In this document: in pieces, positions 1 through 8,415 of the stretch
How the letters are laid out: every line of letters starts with the position of its first letter
Numbering within the stretch: position 1 is the stretch's first letter
Assembly (NCBI RefSeq): GCF_040947875.1
Contig: NZ_JBFRXN010000002.1
Span: forward strand, 3,100,001-3,164,000
Direction of reading: 5' to 3'
Length of the DNA stretch: 64,000 bases
Source of the DNA: Pseudomonas sp. MYb118
GTDB lineage: Bacteria > Pseudomonadota > Gammaproteobacteria > Pseudomonadales > Pseudomonadaceae
The notes under the pieces: generated by a model
The model's database searches: none
Seen by the model: the letters and a program-made list of their open reading frames with translations, nothing else
What the model was told of the DNA's origin: nothing
Program-made: the position numbers and the translations under genes

Positions 1-206
1 AGATATTTTGGATCGTAGAAGTCGTTGTTGAGCATTAATTGCAGTTTCTCAATCTGAAAAGCGTCGAGATCGTAGCCGTAAATTTCGTCTTCGGGGTCCT
101 TCCATCCCATAATTTTTCTCAACTCTTCAATTTTCATCGCTGGGATGTGCACTTCGAAACCTAGTGCCTCGGTTTCCTTGTCAAAAGCGAAAATGATGTG
201 ATTCAC
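1..206 (-). CDS. Bacteriocin immunity protein, DUF7683-like (3' end cut by window edge)
   Basis: Partial small acidic protein whose GTG start overlaps the TGA stop of the bacteriocin gene (GTGA overlap). An AAGGA ribosome-binding site lies 8 nt upstream, and a TGA in the same frame just before the GTG rules out an earlier start. The visible 68 residues begin VNHIIFAFDK and contain KIEELRKIMGWKDPEDEIYG followed by YDLDAFQIEKLQ. I associate this pattern from memory with the DUF7683 family found beside bacteriocins. It does not resemble the classical colicin E3 immunity protein. The inferred role is to bind and neutralise the rRNase domain of the upstream gene. The region is clearly richer in A and T than the rest of the window, as is common for toxin and immunity genes. 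The C-terminus lies outside the window. Confidence 0.75.
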   Translation of the reverse strand, partial: MNHIIFAFDKETEALGFEVHIPAMKIEELRKIMGWKDPEDEIYGYDLDAFQIEKLQLMLNNDFYDPKY

Positions 207-1375
207 GGTTCAATCCTTCTTGTGGAGTCCGCCGGTTTCGTTCTGTTTCCCGTTAGTGGGTCAAACTCACCAAGATGCCGACCTCGCTTGTCGTACATCT
301 CTACCGCTCCATGTTGATAGTCCCATTCCAGAATTCGTCCATCCGCAGTTTTCCAGCGCTTTCTCGTGCCTTTCCCTTTTACTCTTGTTTTTTGTTTCGC
401 CGCAATTGCATCGGGAAAAGCAATCAGTCCTGTTGGTGCCTGATGGTATTTGTGGCTGGAGGCGACCACGACATAAACCGGCCGAACCCCCGACCCTACC
501 GGAAACACAAGAATGAAATCCTTGTAATCCGGCGGGTAGACCGGATCGACGATGATTGCATCGGCCTGTTTCGTCGGCGGGTACACCCAGATGTGCGGTG
601 CTTGCGGCGCCGCTTCCAGCTTGGGAATGCCGAGAATGTCCGAACCATCGACCGCCGGGGTCCAGATCAGCTCGATACCGTCTCCGAGGTCCGCGACGTA
701 CTGGTTGTCGCGCAACGCCAGCTGCACCACATCGACCATTTCCCAATCGCGCTTCGTGCCGATGTAGAAGCCATAGCCCTTGAGAGTACCGTCGGCTTGC
801 TGCTCGACATGCAGGCGCATGCGGGTGCGGGCCTGTTTCAGGCTGCGCAGTTGCTCTTCGCTGTAGAGCGCACTGTCGCCCAGGCTGGGCGACCAGAACA
901 CCGCCACCAGCGCAACCAGCGCGGTTGAGCCGGCCACGCTGAGTGCGCCGGTAGGTGCTGCAGCAGCCGGTGTCCACAGCGCCAGTCGGCCGATCGCCAG
1001 CGCCGCACCGCCGATGCGGTTGAGTTCTGCCAGGCCTGCGTTGTTGACCTCGGACGCGCCGAGCCAGGCGATTTCGCCGTAATCCTTGAGGCTGTCGGTG
1101 GGCACCATCCCCGAAGGGTTCGTGTAGTCGATGATGGCGTCCGGCAGCTTGCAGGACTTGGCGAACACGCAGCCGTTGCGAACCGCCTTCGCCTCACTAG
1201 CCACCACCGCCCGGCGTTCTTCGAACGCTTGCTGGCGCGCGAGCATGGCGTCGTAGACTTTTTGCCTGGCCTCACGCTCGGCCAGCTCGGTGGCATTCAT
1301 CAGGCGATAGGTCACATGATGGCCGTCGCCCGACGGTGGGTTTTTTAGCTTGGGAATATCCTTGCTGCCAGCCAC
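203..1375 (-). CDS. S-type pyocin-like bacteriocin with colicin E3-type 16S rRNase domain
   Basis: A 390-residue protein. Residues about 1-115 carry a conserved N-terminal block with RNGCVFAKSCKLPDAIIDY. Residues about 120-165 are Ala/Gly-rich and hydrophobic. Residues about 170-315 look like the pyocin S translocation-type domain (IWVYPPT, DFILVFPVGSG). The basic linker KGKGTRKRWK leads into the cytotoxic domain from about residue 333. There EWDYQHGAVEMYD and HLGEFDPLTG match the E3/cloacin rRNase, and Asp352, His355, Glu359 and Arg387 keep the spacing of the colicin E3 catalytic residues Asp510, His513, Glu517 and Arg545. The expected action is cleavage of 16S rRNA near the decoding site in competitors. 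The long N-terminal receptor-binding region of classical S pyocins is missing, so how it enters target cells is unclear. The immunity gene follows with a 3-nt overlap. Confidence 0.85.
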   Translation of the reverse strand: MAGSKDIPKLKNPPSGDGHHVTYRLMNATELAEREARQKVYDAMLARQQAFEERRAVVASEAKAVRNGCVFAKSCKLPDAIIDYTNPSGMVPTDSLKDYGEIAWLGASEVNNAGLAELNRIGGAALAIGRLALWTPAAAAPTGALSVAGSTALVALVAVFWSPSLGDSALYSEEQLRSLKQARTRMRLHVEQQADGTLKGYGFYIGTKRDWEMVDVVQLALRDNQYVADLGDGIELIWTPAVDGSDILGIPKLEAAPQAPHIWVYPPTKQADAIIVDPVYPPDYKDFILVFPVGSGVRPVYVVVASSHKYHQAPTGLIAFPDAIAAKQKTRVKGKGTRKRWKTADGRILEWDYQHGAVEMYDKRGRHLGEFDPLTGNRTKPADSTRRIEP

Positions 1376-1496
1376 TGATCATCCTTGTGTTCTTACGTCG
1401 CCAACCCTGAAAAAGCGGGTTGTGCGACGTTAACGAAGCGGATTGATCGTGGCTGTAGGACGCGTCCCTAAAGGAAGGGAGAGATGTCGCTGATTA

Positions 1497-2684
1497 TCAG
1501 GACGGCAACGCAGCGCTCCTGCGACTCGCCGCCGCCGTCACTGCGTAACCGATCAGGGCCGCCAGGATCGAGCCGGTGAGGATGCCCATGCGGTCCATGC
1601 CGGCGTATTCGCTGGCGCCGGGGACGAAGGCCAGGGAGCCGACGAACAGGCTCATGGTGAAACCGATGCCGCAGAGGATCGCCACCCCCAGCACCTGCCC
1701 CCAGTTGGCGCCCTGAGGCAGGGCGGCCATGCCGGTCTTGACCGCCAGCCAGGTCAGGCCGAACACGCCGATGGTCTTGCCCAGCAGCAGGCCGATGGCG
1801 ATGCCCATCGGTACGTAGTGGGTGAAGCTCTCGACAGTCACGCCACTGAGGGACAGGCCCGCATTGGCGAAGGCGAACAGCGGCAGGATACCGTAAGCCA
1901 CCCACGGGTGGAGGGCGTGCTCCAGGGCCAGCAGGGGTGAAGGTTCGGCGTTTTTCGTGCGCAGCGGGATGCAGAAGGCCAGGGTCACGCCCGCCAGCGT
2001 CGCGTGGACGCCGCTCTTGAGCACGCACACCCACAGGATCAGGCCGATGATCATGTAGGGCCCCAGCTTGACTACGCCGAGGCGGTTCATCGTGATCAGG
2101 GCGATGATGCAGGCGGCGGCCAACGCCAGGGACAGGGTCGACAGGGCGCCGGAGTAGAAGATCGCAATGATGATGATCGCACCCAGGTCATCAATGATTG
2201 CCAGGGTCATCAGGAACAGTTTCAACGACACCGGTACACGCTTGCCCAGCAGGGCCAGGACGCCAAGGGCGAAGGCGATGTCGGTGGCCGTGGGAATCGC
2301 CCAGCCGCTGAGCGCGGCGGGGTTGTCGCGGTTGAAGAACCAGAAGATCAGCGCCGGCACGACCATGCCGCCAATGGCCGCAGCACCGGGCAGGACGATC
2401 TGCGACGGTTTCGCCAGTTGGCCGTCGAGCACCTCGCGCTTGACCTCAAGGCCGATCAGCAGGAAAAACAGGGCCATCAGGCCGTCGTTGATCCACAGCA
2501 GCAGGGGCTTGGCGATGTTCAGGGCACCGACCTGGACCGCCACGGGGGTGTCCAGCAAGCCGTTGTACAACCAGGACAGCGACGAGTTGTTGATGACCAG
2601 GGCGAGGACGGCCGCAGCGATCAATAACAGACCGCTGGCAGCTTCCAACTGAAAGAAACGCGTGAAAGTGCTACGCAGAGGCAA
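1497..2684 (-). CDS. nhaA: Na+/H+ antiporter NhaA
   Basis: Inner-membrane sodium/proton antiporter of the NhaA family, used in pH and sodium homeostasis. From the TTG at 2684 it is 395 residues, the usual family length. It has about 12 hydrophobic segments. The ion-binding aspartates are present: Asp135 in [11 protein letters not shown] and Asp165-Asp166 in AIIDDLGAI, two residues offset from E. coli Asp133, Asp163 and Asp164. A lysine in [10 protein letters not shown] corresponds to the conserved TM10 lysine. The frame is open to an ATG at 2708, but GGAG lies about 6 nt before the TTG and the family N-terminus ([16 protein letters not shown]) starts there, so I prefer TTG. It is divergent from the PLP enzyme across an AT-rich gap. 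Confidence 0.93.
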   Translation of the reverse strand: MPLRSTFTRFFQLEAASGLLLIAAAVLALVINNSSLSWLYNGLLDTPVAVQVGALNIAKPLLLWINDGLMALFFLLIGLEVKREVLDGQLAKPSQIVLPGAAAIGGMVVPALIFWFFNRDNPAALSGWAIPTATDIAFALGVLALLGKRVPVSLKLFLMTLAIIDDLGAIIIIAIFYSGALSTLSLALAAACIIALITMNRLGVVKLGPYMIIGLILWVCVLKSGVHATLAGVTLAFCIPLRTKNAEPSPLLALEHALHPWVAYGILPLFAFANAGLSLSGVTVESFTHYVPMGIAIGLLLGKTIGVFGLTWLAVKTGMAALPQGANWGQVLGVAILCGIGFTMSLFVGSLAFVPGASEYAGMDRMGILTGSILAALIGYAVTAAASRRSAALPS

Positions 2685-2744
2685 GGTCGCTCTCCATCGA
2701 ATAATCAAAAAGGTGGCACACCCTAACCCGTACCGTTAGTTGTT

Positions 2745-2780
2745 AAAACAAAAGTTATATTCTTTTTTGTTATATACGAT
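2745..2780. promoter_or_regulatory. AT-rich promoter region between nhaA and the cysteine-enzyme gene
   Basis: A short, strongly AT-rich stretch with ACAAAAGTTATATTC followed by TTTTTTGTTATATACG sits in an otherwise GC-rich divergent intergenic region. It contains repeated GTTATAT words. Such sequence is typical of promoters in this genus and resembles CysB-controlled promoters as I remember them, which would fit the cysteine-related gene that starts at 2923. The CysB link is inference only. Confidence 0.4.
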
Positions 2781-2922
2781 TCTGGTGCAGAAAATCGGCA
2801 CGGACCTGAGCCTAGCAGTTGCCCAGGGTATTGAGGCTCAGCTGTATCTGTGCGTGATGTCGGATTTTTCCTAAGCTGCCGGGCTGAGCCTTGCGACGAG
2901 GCCGCCGTAACGAGAAGCCATC

Positions 2923-4017
2923 ATGAGCGATAACCGACAGTGGGCCCGGGAAGCGGTCCGGATCATCGAAGCCGACTTCCAGCGCAGTGCCGACACCCAC
3001 CTCATCCCCTTGCCACTTCCGGGGTTTCCCGGCATCGAGCTGTATTTCAAGGATGAGTCGAGTCATCCCACCGGCAGCCTCAAGCATCGCCTGGCGCGTT
3101 CGCTGTTTCTGTATGCGCTGTGTAATGGCTGGCTCAAACCCGGCGCGCCGGTGATCGAGGCGTCCAGCGGTTCGACGGCGATTTCCGAGGCGTACTTCGC
3201 CCGCTTGCTCGGCTTGCCGTTCATTGCGGTGGTGCCGGCCAGCACGTCCAGGGAGAAGATCGCGCAGATCGCCTTCTACGGCGGCAAAACCCACCTGGTG
3301 GACGACCCGACCCAGATCTACGCCGAGTCCGAGCGCCTGGCCCGTGAACACGACGGGCACTTCATCGACCAGTTCACCTATGCCGAGCGCGCCACCGACT
3401 GGCGGGCAAACAACAACATTGCCGAGTCGATCTTCCAGCAGATGCGCTTCGAGCAGCACCCCGAACCGAGCTGGCTGATCTCCAGCCCGGGCACCGGCGG
3501 CACCACCGCCACCCTGGGCCGTTACGTGCGTTACCGCCAGCATCGCACCCGCGTGCTGTGCGCCGATGCCGAGCGTTCGGTGTTCTTCGATTACTACCGG
3601 ACCGGGGACGCCAGCCTGCGTCTGGACCACGGTTCGCGCATCGAGGGGATTGGCCGGCCACGGGTCGAGGCGTCGTTCTTGCCCAAGGTCATCGACGCGA
3701 TGGTCAAGGTGCCGGACGCCCTGTCACTGGCGGCCATGCATTACCTGGCCGAGCGCCTGGGGCGGCATGTCGGCGGTTCGAGCGGCACCAACCTGATCGG
3801 CGCGCTGATGGCTGCGCAGCAGATGGCGGCGGCGGGGGAGCAGGGGTCGATCGTAGCGGTGCTGTGTGACAGCGGCGAGCGATATGCGACGACCTATTAC
3901 GACCGCAAATGGCTCAAGGCCGAGGGGTTCGAATTGAGTGGGCTGATCGCGGCGGTGGCGGCGACGGTGGAGCGCGGGGAAGCGCTGCCGGCGAGTGTGT
4001 TGCGGGCGAATATCTGA
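2923..4017 (+). CDS. PLP-dependent cysteine synthase / cysteine desulfhydrase family protein
   Basis: Fold-type II PLP enzyme of 364 residues. The PLP lysine is in HPTGSLKHRLARS (about residue 54), the substrate loop is EASSGSTAISEAYFA, and the glycine-rich phosphate-binding loop is SSPGTGGTTATLG. A conserved serine sits in VLCDSGERYATTYYD near the C-terminus. The family contains O-acetylserine sulfhydrylases and Cds1-type L-cysteine desulfhydrases. The C-terminal extension and the SLKHR rather than SVKDR lysine motif favour the Cds1-like branch, which releases sulfide and pyruvate from cysteine. The exact reaction cannot be fixed from sequence alone. It is a single gene, followed by a REPIN and facing the FAD oxidoreductase. 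Confidence 0.8.
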   Translation: MSDNRQWAREAVRIIEADFQRSADTHLIPLPLPGFPGIELYFKDESSHPTGSLKHRLARSLFLYALCNGWLKPGAPVIEASSGSTAISEAYFARLLGLPFIAVVPASTSREKIAQIAFYGGKTHLVDDPTQIYAESERLAREHDGHFIDQFTYAERATDWRANNNIAESIFQQMRFEQHPEPSWLISSPGTGGTTATLGRYVRYRQHRTRVLCADAERSVFFDYYRTGDASLRLDHGSRIEGIGRPRVEASFLPKVIDAMVKVPDALSLAAMHYLAERLGRHVGGSSGTNLIGALMAAQQMAAAGEQGSIVAVLCDSGERYATTYYDRKWLKAEGFELSGLIAAVAATVERGEALPASVLRANI

Positions 4018-4056
4018 AATACCCGGCACTTTGGGGATTCTCTGCGGATGCTCCGG

Positions 4057-4145
4057 TGTGGGAGCGAGCCTGCTCGCGATGGCGGCGAATCAGTCAACAC
4101 TCAGTAAACTGATTCACCGCCATCGCGAGCAGGCTCGCTCCCACA
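4057..4145. repeat. REPIN (inverted pair of REP sequences)
   Basis: Two REP copies face each other: TGTGGGAGCGAGCCTGCTCG... at 4057-4080 and its reverse complement at 4122-4145. The loop holds a second short inverted repeat (AATCAGT / ACTGATT). It lies between convergent genes. Confidence 0.93.
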
Positions 4146-4176
4146 GGGAATTTGCATTGCCAGGAGAGTGCGGGTA

Positions 4177-5790
4177 TCAGGCCTCCAGGCCGAGGATATC
4201 CCGCGCCACCGCCTCGGCGATGCGAATGCCGTCGACACCCGCCGACAGGATCCCGCCGGCATAACCGGCGCCTTCGCCCGCCGGGAACAGGCCCTTGACG
4301 TTCAGGCTCTGCATCGACTCGTTGCGGGTGATGCGCAGCGGTGACGAGGTGCGGGTTTCGATGCCGGTCAGTACCGCGTCATGCAGCGAGTAACCGCGGA
4401 TCTGCTTTTCGAACGCCGGCAAGGCTTCGCGGATGGCTTCGATGGCGAATTCCGGCAGGGCCAGCGCCAGGTCGCCCAGCGCGACGCCGGGTTTGTAGGA
4501 CGGCTCGACGCTGCCCAGGGCGGTGGACGGTTTGCCGGCGATGAAGTCACCCACCAGTTGCGCCGGCGCTTCGTAGTTGCTGCCGCCGAGCACGTAGGCG
4601 TGGGACTCCAGGCGCTCCTGCAATTCGATACCGGCCAGCGGACCGCCCGGGTAGTCGACTTCCGGGGTGATGCCGACGACGATCCCGGAGTTGGCGTTAC
4701 GCTCGTTGCGCGAGTACTGGCTCATGCCGTTGGTCACGACGCGATTGGGCTCGGAGGTCGCGGCGACCACGGTGCCACCCGGGCACATGCAGAAGCTGTA
4801 GACCGAGCGGCCATTCTTGGCGTGGTGCACCAGTTTGTAGTCGGCGGCCCCGAGTTTCGGGTGGCCGGCGTATTTGCCCAGGCGCGCACGGTCGATCAGC
4901 GATTGCGGGTGCTCAATGCGGAAACCCACCGAGAACGGCTTGGCTTCCATGTACACGCCGCGACCGTGGAGCATGCGGAAGGTGTCGCGGGCGCTGTGGC
5001 CGAGGGCCAGGATCACGTGTCGGGAGTGAATCTGTTCGCCGCCGTGCAGCTCGACGCCAACCAGTTGGCCATCTTCGATCAGCACGTCGGTCACGCGCTG
5101 GCCGAAGCGCACTTCGCCGCCCAGGGCACGGATTTCCTCACGCATGGTTTCCACCACGCCGGTCAGGCGGAACGTGCCGATGTGCGGCTTGCTGACGTAG
5201 AGGATTTCTTCCGGGGCACCGGCCTTGACGAATTCGTGCAGGACTTTGCGCCCGATGAATTTCGGGTCCTTGATCTGGCTGTAGAGCTTGCCGTCGGAAA
5301 AGGTGCCGGCGCCGCCTTCACCAAACTGCACGTTGGACTCGGGGTTGAGCACGCTTTTGCGCCACAGGCCCCAGGTGTCCTTGGTGCGCTGGCGCACGTC
5401 GGGGCCGCGCTCGAGGATGATCGGCTTGAAGCCCATTTGCGCAAGCAGCAGGCCTGCAAAAATCCCGCAGGGGCCGAACCCGACCACCACCGGGCGTTCC
5501 TTCAGATCGGCCGGCGCCTGGCCGACCATCTTGTAGCTGACATCCGGGGCCACGTTGACGTTACGGTCATCGGCGAACTTGTGCAGCAGCGCCGCCTCAT
5601 CCTTGGCGGTGAGGTCGATGGTGTAGATGAAGCACAGTTCGGTGGACTTCTTGCGCGCATCGTAGCTGCGCTTGAACAAGGTGAAGTCGATCAGGTCATC
5701 ATTGGCGATGCCCAGGCGCTGGACGATTGCCAGGCGCAGGTCTTCATCGGGATGGTCGATTGGCAGCTTGAGTTCGGTGATTCGTAACAT
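4177..5790 (-). CDS. FAD-dependent oxidoreductase (COG2509-type)
   Basis: A 537-residue flavoprotein. The first ~95 residues form a separate N-terminal domain (MLRITELKLPIDHPDEDLRL). A Rossmann dinucleotide site follows: VVVGFGPCGIFAGLLLAQMG and, shortly after, IILERG. GEGGAGTFSDGKL is a second conserved flavin contact, and GLFPAGEGAGYAGGILSAG near the C-terminus is the usual FAD-closing motif. The family is widespread and its substrate is unknown; annotations such as uncharacterised FAD-dependent dehydrogenase are typical. The sequence looks complete, with no transmembrane segment or signal peptide, so it should be cytosolic. It is a single leftward gene. Confidence 0.85.
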   Translation of the reverse strand: MLRITELKLPIDHPDEDLRLAIVQRLGIANDDLIDFTLFKRSYDARKKSTELCFIYTIDLTAKDEAALLHKFADDRNVNVAPDVSYKMVGQAPADLKERPVVVGFGPCGIFAGLLLAQMGFKPIILERGPDVRQRTKDTWGLWRKSVLNPESNVQFGEGGAGTFSDGKLYSQIKDPKFIGRKVLHEFVKAGAPEEILYVSKPHIGTFRLTGVVETMREEIRALGGEVRFGQRVTDVLIEDGQLVGVELHGGEQIHSRHVILALGHSARDTFRMLHGRGVYMEAKPFSVGFRIEHPQSLIDRARLGKYAGHPKLGAADYKLVHHAKNGRSVYSFCMCPGGTVVAATSEPNRVVTNGMSQYSRNERNANSGIVVGITPEVDYPGGPLAGIELQERLESHAYVLGGSNYEAPAQLVGDFIAGKPSTALGSVEPSYKPGVALGDLALALPEFAIEAIREALPAFEKQIRGYSLHDAVLTGIETRTSSPLRITRNESMQSLNVKGLFPAGEGAGYAGGILSAGVDGIRIAEAVARDILGLEA

Positions 5791-5848
5791 GGCGGGATCC
5801 GGTTCGCGGGGCGCACAACTGCGCCAGGGCGTTTGAAGGCCGCGATTA

Positions 5849-5880
5849 TAAGCCTCAAAGGACGATTCCCGTGAGGCTTA
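5849..5880 (-). terminator. Possible hairpin after the lipoprotein gene
   Basis: TAAGCCTCA and TGAGGCTTA pair around a 14-nt loop just past the stop of the leftward lipoprotein gene. No clear T-run follows on that strand, so an intrinsic terminator is only possible. Confidence 0.35.
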
Positions 5881-5885
5881 AACGA

Positions 5886-6551
5886 TCAGTCGTTGCGCGA
5901 GCCGCCGAAATACCCGCAGCCGCGCTGCACTTGCCCATCAATGCGCAGTTCGGCGCTCATGTGCGCGATGCTGCCGTTGCTGGTGTCGAGGCAGCGTTGC
6001 GGGGCCACCCACAGTTCGATGTGCTGGTTATTGGCTTCGGTGCTGAGATTGAAGCGGCCATCGCCCAATTGCTCTTCCACGTAGGGAACGGCCAGGGGGG
6101 CTTGCCCGGCGCGGTCGATGACCATGCCTTTGCCGCTGACCTTGACGCTCCATTCCGGGCCGTGGCCGGCGGCGCGCAGGATCAGCAATTTGAAGTTCGG
6201 GTCGTCGCACGCGGTGCCGGAGCGCTCGACGCGGTACAACTGCGTCAGATCCAGGCGACTTTCGCCACCGTTGGCCACCACTTGCCCACGGACATCGGCG
6301 AACAGCTTGCCCTGGGCATCGGCCAGGCTGGCGGCTTCCTGCAGAATGCTGGTGCCGCCGATGTCATTGACCACCAGGTTGCGTTGCTCGTTGCACGGCT
6401 GGAACACCAGTTTGCCATCGACCGCCGTCAGTTGACCCTGCAGACGGGTCTGACCCGCGTGTGAGGCACTTTCGCGCGGGCTTTGCAGCAATTGGCAGGC
6501 GGCGAACAACGGCAGCAAGGCAACAAGGACTAAGGAACGGGCAACACGCAT
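5886..6551 (-). CDS. Predicted lipoprotein of unknown function (COG3650-like)
   Basis: From the ATG at 6551 (GGAG 9 nt upstream) the protein is 221 residues. It starts MRVARSLVLVALLPLFAAC, a lipoprotein signal peptide with lipobox FAAC, so Cys19 should be lipidated and the protein exported. The frame is also open to an ATG at 6569, but that would move the signal peptide away from the N-terminus. The mature part has a conserved-looking VFQPCNEQRNLVVND and ends in GCGYFGGSRND with several cysteines. It resembles META/heat-shock HslJ-neighbour lipoproteins of pseudomonads. I cannot assign a biochemical role. It follows the SDR gene at a short distance on the same strand. Confidence 0.7.
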   Translation of the reverse strand: MRVARSLVLVALLPLFAACQLLQSPRESASHAGQTRLQGQLTAVDGKLVFQPCNEQRNLVVNDIGGTSILQEAASLADAQGKLFADVRGQVVANGGESRLDLTQLYRVERSGTACDDPNFKLLILRAAGHGPEWSVKVSGKGMVIDRAGQAPLAVPYVEEQLGDGRFNLSTEANNQHIELWVAPQRCLDTSNGSIAHMSAELRIDGQVQRGCGYFGGSRND

Positions 6552-6610
6552 CTTTGGCTCTCCAGACAAGTGCCGCCACGTTACTCAGCCTGACCGTTCA
6601 TCACAAGGGC

Positions 6611-7210
6611 TCAGCCCACATGAAAGGTCTGACCCGTCTGAAGGCCTTCCACGCTTTTGGCGTAGGCAAGTGCCACATCGGCCGCCGGAGCCGGTTTGTA
6701 GCCGCGGAAGTACGGGGCGTATTTGCCCATGGCTTCGAGCAGCACGGTCGGGCTCACCGAGTTCACCCGCAGGCCGCGTGGCAGCTCGATGGCCGCAGCA
6801 CGCACGAAGCTGTCGAGGGCGCCGTTGACCAGGGCCGCCGAGGCGCCGCTGCGGATCGGGTCGTGGCTGAGCACGCCGGTGGTGAAGGTGAACGAGGCGC
6901 CGTCATTGGCGAATTCGCGGCCGATCAGCAGCAGGTTGACCTGGCCCATGAGTTTGTCCTTGAGGCCCAGGGCAAAACTGTCCTCGGTCATCTCGCCGAG
7001 CGGGGCGAAGGTCACGTTACCGGCGGCGCAGACCAGCGCATCGAACTTGCCGGTTTTTTCGAACAGCTTGCGAATCGAGGCGCTGTCGCTGATATCCACC
7101 TGCAAATCGCCGCTGTTGCGGCCGATGCGGATGATTTCGTGACGCTCGGACAGCTCTTTGTCGATGGCCGAGCCGATGGTGCCGCCTGCGCCGATCAGAA
7201 GAATTTTCAT
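6611..7210 (-). CDS. Short-chain dehydrogenase/reductase, atypical (PRK07578-like)
   Basis: A 199-residue Rossmann protein with the SDR nucleotide motif LLIGAGGTIGSAI at the N-terminus and VCAAGNVTFAPLGEM in the middle (NAG-like motif replaced). Where a classical SDR has Tyr-x3-Lys, this protein reads GASAALVNGALDSFVRAAAI, so neither catalytic Tyr nor Lys is visible. I recall the same ASAA-VNGAL pattern in the PRK07578 group, so it is a family trait, not local damage. It may bind NAD(P)(H) with a different chemistry. It is divergent from the LysR regulator at 7315, its probable controller. Confidence 0.8.
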   Translation of the reverse strand: MKILLIGAGGTIGSAIDKELSERHEIIRIGRNSGDLQVDISDSASIRKLFEKTGKFDALVCAAGNVTFAPLGEMTEDSFALGLKDKLMGQVNLLLIGREFANDGASFTFTTGVLSHDPIRSGASAALVNGALDSFVRAAAIELPRGLRVNSVSPTVLLEAMGKYAPYFRGYKPAPAADVALAYAKSVEGLQTGQTFHVG

Positions 7211-7314
7211 GGGGTGATCCTCGTGTGGGTTGAAAGTGGTTTCAGTCTAGAGTGGTTTTTTCTGCGGATAAGCGCGCTAATGGGCAACCTTTGGTTTTCT
7301 ATTGGAAACAATCC

Positions 7315-8223
7315 ATGAGCGAGATGGATGATCTGGCAGCGTTTGCGGTGTTGATCGAAGCGGGCAGTTTTACCCTGGCGGCGCAGCAACTCGGTTGCAG
7401 CAAGGGGCAATTGTCCAAGCGCATCAGCCTGCTGGAGTCGCGGTTCTCCGTGGTGCTGCTGCAACGCACCACGCGACGCCTGAGCCTGACGGCTGCAGGT
7501 GCGGCGTTGTTGCCACAGGCCCAGGCGCTGGTGGTGCAAGTGGAAAGGGCGCGTCAGGCGCTGGCGCGCTTGAAGGACGACATGGCGGGCCCGGTGCGCA
7601 TGACCGTGCCGGTGTCCCTGGGGGAAACCTTTTTCGACGGCCTGTTGATGGAGTTTTCCCACCAGTATCCGCAGGTGCAGATCGAGCTGGATCTGAGCAA
7701 CGACTACCGCGACTTGTCCCGCGAGGGCTTTGACCTGGCGGTACGCTCCGAGGTGGGCAATGACGAACGCCTGGTGGCGCGCCCGTTGCTGGCCTGGCAC
7801 GAACTGACCTGCGCCAGCCCGGCCTACCTCGAACAACACGGCGAACCGCTGACCCCGCAAGCCCTGGCGGCGCACCACTGCCTGCTCAACAGTCATTACA
7901 GCGGGCGTGAAGAGTGGCTCTACCATCAGCAGCATGAGTTATTGCGGGTGCGGGTTTCCGGGCCGTTCGCCAGCAACCATTACAGCCTGTTGAAGAAGGC
8001 CGCGCTGGCGGGGGCGGGTATTGCGCGCTTGCCGTCTTACCTGTTGCAGGCGGAATTGGCTGACGGTCGATTGCGCTGGTTGTTGCGCGACTTCCAGACC
8101 CGGCGCATGCCGATGTACCTGGTGCATCCGTATCAGGGTGGGTTGCCCAAGCGCACGCAGGTGTTGGCGGATTATCTGATTGGCTGGTTCAAGCGGAGTG
8201 GGGAGGCGTTGGATCGGTTGTAG
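7315..8223 (+). CDS. LysR-family transcriptional regulator
   Basis: A 302-residue LysR protein starting MSEMDDLAAFAVLIEAGSF; this ATG gives the normal family N-terminus, although the frame is open from 7252. The winged helix-turn-helix is at residues 18-60 (FTLAAQQLGCSKGQLSKRIS, LLQRTTRRLSLTAAG). The effector domain begins about residue 88 (GPVRMTVPVSLGETFFDGLL) and has the CrgA-like features of the LysR group that often regulates a divergent oxidoreductase. The divergent SDR gene at 7210 is its likely target through the 104-bp intergenic region. The inducer is unknown. Confidence 0.88.
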   Translation: MSEMDDLAAFAVLIEAGSFTLAAQQLGCSKGQLSKRISLLESRFSVVLLQRTTRRLSLTAAGAALLPQAQALVVQVERARQALARLKDDMAGPVRMTVPVSLGETFFDGLLMEFSHQYPQVQIELDLSNDYRDLSREGFDLAVRSEVGNDERLVARPLLAWHELTCASPAYLEQHGEPLTPQALAAHHCLLNSHYSGREEWLYHQQHELLRVRVSGPFASNHYSLLKKAALAGAGIARLPSYLLQAELADGRLRWLLRDFQTRRMPMYLVHPYQGGLPKRTQVLADYLIGWFKRSGEALDRL

Positions 8224-8246
8224 CCTCTGAACTTGTGACTCACCCT

Positions 8247-8332
8247 TGTGGGAGCGAGCCTGCTCGCGATGCTTTTCAATCACAGCATAGCGGTGGCTGA
8301 CACTGCGCATCGCGAGCAGGCTCGCTCCCACA
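8247..8332. repeat. REPIN
   Basis: Inverted pair of the TGTGGGAGCGAGCCTGCTCG-type REP (8247-8270 and 8309-8332), between the convergent LysR and livF genes. A run of eight G follows the right arm. Confidence 0.92.
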
Positions 8333-8372
8333 GGGGGGGGATTTCCCACAAGAGATGGTCAGGCAGCAGACA

Positions 8373-8401
8373 AAAAAAACGGCCCGAAGGCCGTTTTTTT
8401 G
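8373..8401 (-). terminator. Intrinsic terminator of the liv operon (bidirectional)
   Basis: Stem AACGGCC / GGCCGTT with a CGAA tetraloop, flanked by A8 on one side and T7 on the other. It works in either direction, ending livF leftward and possibly the LysR gene rightward. Confidence 0.9.
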
Positions 8402-8415
8402 TTCAGCGCAACCGC

